Positions 59,871 through 64,000 of a DNA stretch of 64,000 bases are shown here, piece after piece; position 1 is the stretch's first letter, and each line of letters starts with the position of its first letter. The DNA is taken from positions 29,623 through 93,622 of the forward strand of contig JAAFHV010000006.1 of the NCBI GenBank assembly GCA_013297655.1, in the 5' to 3' direction. Source of the stretch: Myxococcales bacterium. GTDB lineage: Bacteria; Myxococcota_A; Polyangia; Polyangiales; Polyangiaceae. The position numbers and the translations under genes were made by a program. The notes under the pieces are model-generated. The model searched no databases, was not told where the DNA came from, and saw only the letters and a list, made by a program, of their open reading frames with translations.

Positions 59871-59996
59871 GGCCCGACTATACGGCAGCTCGGGACGACC
59901 TACACGACCAACGGCGAACCTCGTGGCCACTTCGGGACCGCCAGCGACTACGTGTATTACGCAAGCACCGCGAGCACCGAACGGCGCCGTGTCGCT

Positions 59997-61913
59997 TCAA
60001 GGCCAGTGCGGAATGGGCTTCCGATCGCGGATCGCCTCGGCTTGGAGGCGACGTATTTCCTGCGGGCTAGGGCGCGTCAGCGCGGGTTTGGACTTTGGTG
60101 CGTCGGGACGAACGACGGTTGGCGGGCTGATGGTGCACGTCTTGCCGTCGACCCAGCGCTCTGCGCCGAGCGCGTCGGTGATGAGCCATCCGTCGTTGCC
60201 CCCCAAGAGCGCGCGTCGGTAGGCCATCGTCTTTTTCTCCGACGTGCGCGGGCCGGGCACGATCGCGGCGGCGAACGCGATCGACGCGGAGCATTGCGGA
60301 TGGCTCGTCGCCGCCCGTACGGCCACGCCATCGGCGCCTCCCGCCTTCGTGTGGCTCACGCCGATTTTTCCACCACCGGGCGTGGCGATGACCACCTCAC
60401 GACCGGACGCAGCCTTCGGAACCCGAAAGAGGAACGCCGCCGCGCCGCCGCTGCCGTCTACCCGCTTTGCGACGTCCACGTAACCATCGGGGGTCTCGAG
60501 GACCGAGAGGCCCGCGAACACCGCCTCCGGCTCGAGCGCGTGAACCGCCGCGATCACCTGCGGAAGAAGCTCCACCGGGTCGGCGCGATTGGCCGCGAAC
60601 GCGAGGGAGAAACAGCGCTCGTCGGTGCACTCGGCTGACGCGTCCGGCCCCGCCGCGACGGTCAGCGGAGCAGAGTCGGCGACGGGCGCGCTCGCGGCCA
60701 CGGCGACGGAGGCCGCGTCAGGCGCCACCGAAGCCGCGCCAGTGACGCGCAGTCGGATCATGTATCCCACAATCAACCCGGCGAGGAGCACGACCCCAAT
60801 CGCGCCGACGAACCCACGCGCGCGCCCGCCTTCGGAAGGAGAGCGTGCGGGAGGTCGCGGAGAGGCGAGGGCGGACGGTGTCGCGTTCGCGTCGCCGACG
60901 TCGACGCCGGTGCGGCTGAAGCCCCCCACGCGCGCAGCTTCGTCTCGCGCGGCGACGGCGTGAAGCGGCGAATACGACGACTCCGGGAGGGAGCGCGAGG
61001 CTTCCTTGAGCGCGGCGGCCATCGCGCGGGCCGACGAATACCGGGCTTCGGGGGACTTTTGCAGCGCCCGCAAAATGACCGCTTCGATCGCGACGGGGAG
61101 CTCGGGCCGGAGCGCGCGAGGCGACGGAGGAGGCTCCGTCGCGTGCTTTTCGAGGAGCCCATAGAGCGAGTCCGCGGCAAACACGGCGCGCCCCGTCAGG
61201 GCCTCGAACAGAATGGCACCTACGGAGTAAAGGTCGGCGCGCCCATCGGCGGGGGCGCCGCGGACCTGCTCCGGGGCGGCATAGAGCGGAGTGCCCACGA
61301 ACGCGCCGGTGCCAGTGAGCTTCTGCCCCTCACGGTCGAGCTTCGCGATCCCGAAATCGAGGATCTTGGGGTGCCCTGCCGGAGTGACCATGATGTTGTC
61401 CGGCTTGAGGTCGCGGTGGAAGATCCCCTTCTCGTGCGTCGCCTCGAGCGCCTCGAGCACCTCCACGACGAGCCGGCTCGCGCTCCCGATCGGCAAGAGA
61501 GAACGATTGGATACGAGGGTGGCGAGGGTGGCTCCCTCCACGAGCTCCATGACCATGTACGGCGCGCCATCCGCGAGCGTCCCGAGGTCGAGAACGTCGA
61601 CGATGTGCTCGTGACGGACGAGGTTCACCGCCCGCGCCTCGGCGAAGAATCGCTCGACCCGCCGCCCGTCGTCGCCGTCGGCCGCGAGCAGCACCTTGAT
61701 CGCGACCTTCGCGCCGATTTGCGGCTGTACACCGAGGTACACGCGGCCCATGCCGCCGCGACCGATGAGCTGCGCGACGCGGTAGCTGCCGACGGTGAGG
61801 CCGAGCATAGGATCCGGCCCGCGAGGAACGAAGCGAGCGCCGTCGTCGTCACAAACGCCGGTGCCGGGAGACGTCGCTCCGCAGCGAGGACACACGTGCT
61901 CGTTCGTGACCAT
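59997..61913 (-). CDS. Transmembrane Ser/Thr kinase with N-terminal zinc ribbon
   Basis: The product is 638 residues from the ATG at 61913. A zinc-ribbon-like lead (CPRCG near residue 8 with one more Cys near 20) precedes an active kinase domain (about 40-305: GRGGMGRVY, VAIKVL, HRDLKPDNI, DFGIAK, YAAPEQ). A single membrane helix (near 371) separates it from a C-terminal domain of about 250 residues with a CTDERC pair and no other motifs, probably outside the membrane. It likely phosphorylates the FHA activator just downstream. Confidence 0.93.
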   Translation of the reverse strand: MVTNEHVCPRCGATSPGTGVCDDDGARFVPRGPDPMLGLTVGSYRVAQLIGRGGMGRVYLGVQPQIGAKVAIKVLLAADGDDGRRVERFFAEARAVNLVRHEHIVDVLDLGTLADGAPYMVMELVEGATLATLVSNRSLLPIGSASRLVVEVLEALEATHEKGIFHRDLKPDNIMVTPAGHPKILDFGIAKLDREGQKLTGTGAFVGTPLYAAPEQVRGAPADGRADLYSVGAILFEALTGRAVFAADSLYGLLEKHATEPPPSPRALRPELPVAIEAVILRALQKSPEARYSSARAMAAALKEASRSLPESSYSPLHAVAARDEAARVGGFSRTGVDVGDANATPSALASPRPPARSPSEGGRARGFVGAIGVVLLAGLIVGYMIRLRVTGAASVAPDAASVAVAASAPVADSAPLTVAAGPDASAECTDERCFSLAFAANRADPVELLPQVIAAVHALEPEAVFAGLSVLETPDGYVDVAKRVDGSGGAAAFLFRVPKAASGREVVIATPGGGKIGVSHTKAGGADGVAVRAATSHPQCSASIAFAAAIVPGPRTSEKKTMAYRRALLGGNDGWLITDALGAERWVDGKTCTISPPTVVRPDAPKSKPALTRPSPQEIRRLQAEAIRDRKPIPHWP

Positions 61914-62379
61914 TCCGTCCACCCCGCCCGAGCTTACGACAATGTTTGCTTCCGCTCGACCTTCGCGTCCCTCGCGGATGGTTTCGTCGCTGCGCGCGCA
62001 CGACGACAACGGGCGACGTGCGGGCGGAGGCGGGAGGAAAGGAGTCGACAGGCTCCTATCTTTGGAGCGCCAACGAACCGCGCGAGGCGGGCTCCACCAC
62101 GCGCGCGACGGAGCTGACGGATTCTTCAACTCGGGCGATCCACGCGACCACCCGAGAGAATCGAGGTCACCGTGCGAAGGGCGCTCGCACGGGGCAGACG
62201 CCGCGTTGCAGGAGCACACCCCACGCACTACTAGGCCATCACGCTTTCCTGCGGAGGCTACGCACGTCCTCGCTGCGCGTTGCCTCGACGAATTCGCCGA
62301 CGATCGGGGAAGGCCCGTTTCGATTGCAACGTAGACCCTTCGCGCCGACGGCGCGCACCGCGCAAGAGCGCAAGAGACA
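61914..62379. other. Divergent intergenic region
   Basis: These 466 bases lie between the divergent membrane-kinase and YqhA-like genes. No convincing gene, repeat or terminator is visible; several frames cross it but with mixed codon use. It must hold both promoters; I could not place sigma54 (-24/-12) or sigma70 boxes. Confidence 0.45.
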
Positions 62380-63354
<975 letters not shown>

Positions 63355-63546
63355 ACGATGAGCGCCGATGGGGCTCGACGAGCGAAGTCGTCGGTGCCGC
63401 GCAGAGGGGTCCCGTCGAGCGAGATTTGGGCTCGCCGCTCATCGGGCGGACCGGCATAAGATAGGGCAATGATCGTACGCTCGTCGTCCCCACCGTTCGA
63501 ACAATGGGGAACTAGGCCGCGGTCGCGAGGCGTTCGCTGCGTCGCC

Positions 63547-64000
63547 ATGCGCGTCTCCTCCCACATCGTCGCTCTCGCCGGCCTCACCGTGCTCGGGTGC
63601 CACTCCGTCGCCCAATCTCCAACCGAAAAGGCCACCCCCAGCGCCACGACCGCAGACGCAGCCGTCGCGCCCCTCGGGGTGAGCAGCGCGCCAGTGACCA
63701 CTCTGCCGGCAGCGGCGCTCCCTCCCCTCGATTGGGGCACCCGCGCGGGCCTGGGGCCGCTCTACCCGATCGTCGATGGAATGTGCATTCACGGCACCGT
63801 CTACGCGCTCGAGAACGGGGCGATATTTGCCTATGGCATGGCCACCGGTCCCTGGTCGCGCGGAGGCAACACCACGGCTCAAGTCATCGGCGACGCTGGC
63901 CTCGTTCCGCAGGCAGACGAGGGGCTCGGCAAGGCGTTCGGATTCAGCTCGCCCAATGTCATCGCGGGGCGTTTGCCCGAACGCCTTGCCGAGCCCCTCG
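63547..64000 (+). CDS. Lipoprotein of unknown function, cut by window end
   Basis: At least 151 residues are visible; no stop is reached. It starts with a short signal and lipobox VLGC, then a Thr/Ala/Pro-rich linker. Later segments (PIVDGMCIHGTVYALENGAIFAYG) suggest a beta-rich domain. The last 83 bases contain a perfect 24-bp inverted repeat. If the following sequence is a fold-back of this region, the frame may not continue as shown. Its function is unknown. Confidence 0.6.
   Translation, partial: MRVSSHIVALAGLTVLGCHSVAQSPTEKATPSATTADAAVAPLGVSSAPVTTLPAAALPPLDWGTRAGLGPLYPIVDGMCIHGTVYALENGAIFAYGMATGPWSRGGNTTAQVIGDAGLVPQADEGLGKAFGFSSPNVIAGRLPERLAEPL
63918..64000. repeat. Perfect 24-bp inverted repeat with 35-base spacer
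   Basis: The bases 63918-63941 and 63977-64000 are exact reverse complements, with a 35-base spacer. The right arm ends exactly at the window end, so the true arm may be longer. It lies inside the open frame of a lipoprotein gene. Confidence 0.95.

Overview
The window is GC-rich, gene-dense chromosomal DNA. Its style points to a predatory or soil delta-proteobacterium, most likely Myxococcota (Polyangiales, Labilithrix-like). This placement is inferred from gene content, not from a marker gene. The indicators are four large Ser/Thr protein kinases plus a kinase-like remnant, kinases fused to ATPase, zinc-ribbon or propeller modules, an FHA-sigma54 activator, an AgmX/PglI-type domain, many short-lipobox lipoproteins, and strong third-position GC that opens long false frames on both strands. 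I see no rRNA, tRNA, CRISPR array, insertion sequence or prophage.

Layout. 0.1-6.4 kb: SUKH-like protein, two lipoprotein hydrolases, an OmpA-domain barrel protein and a solitary MqsA-like regulator. 6.8-11.2 kb: GtrA/glycosyltransferase pair, hot-dog thioesterase coupled to a hydroxyacid-oxoacid transhydrogenase, and a membrane protein. 11.5-16.5 kb: zinc-ribbon protein and a kinase-ATPase giant. 17-31.6 kb: unknown membrane protein, dehydrogenase/LysR pair, a 1172-residue VIT-vWA-AgmX lipoprotein, a DisA-like-domain protein, polysaccharide deacetylase, DoxX/LysR pair, phosphoesterase, kinase-propeller protein and thioredoxin. 32-45.5 kb: mostly envelope proteins (aspartyl protease with two motifs, two beta-lactamase-fold hydrolases, TolB-like propeller), a pseudokinase, a hybrid histidine kinase, a sirtuin and a second thioesterase. 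45.7-58.5 kb: APP1-like phosphatase coupled to a GNAT enzyme, Cys-rich lipoprotein, kinase-ATPase, MpaB-type oxygenase ending in a 27-bp tandem repeat, an outer-membrane protein pair, a dicarboxylate/amino-acid symporter and three small exported proteins. 58.5-64 kb: FHA-sigma54 activator downstream of a membrane kinase, a YqhA-like protein with a polyglutamine tail, and a lipoprotein cut by the window end.

How the genes fit together. There is no single pathway; most units hold one to three genes. Five junctions share a 4-base stop/start overlap (7277, 8871, 27261, 46745, 53870), which marks co-translated pairs. Two themes recur: signalling by Ser/Thr phosphorylation (kinases, FHA activator, pseudokinase, hybrid histidine kinase) and an elaborate cell envelope (about fifteen predicted lipoproteins or secreted proteins and three outer-membrane barrels). 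The strongest candidates for something undescribed are the DisA-like sensor protein, the kinase/FHA-activator unit, the barrel interrupted by an OmpA domain, the two-motif aspartyl protease, the kinase C-lobe remnant, and a 27-bp repeat family seen at two distant loci.
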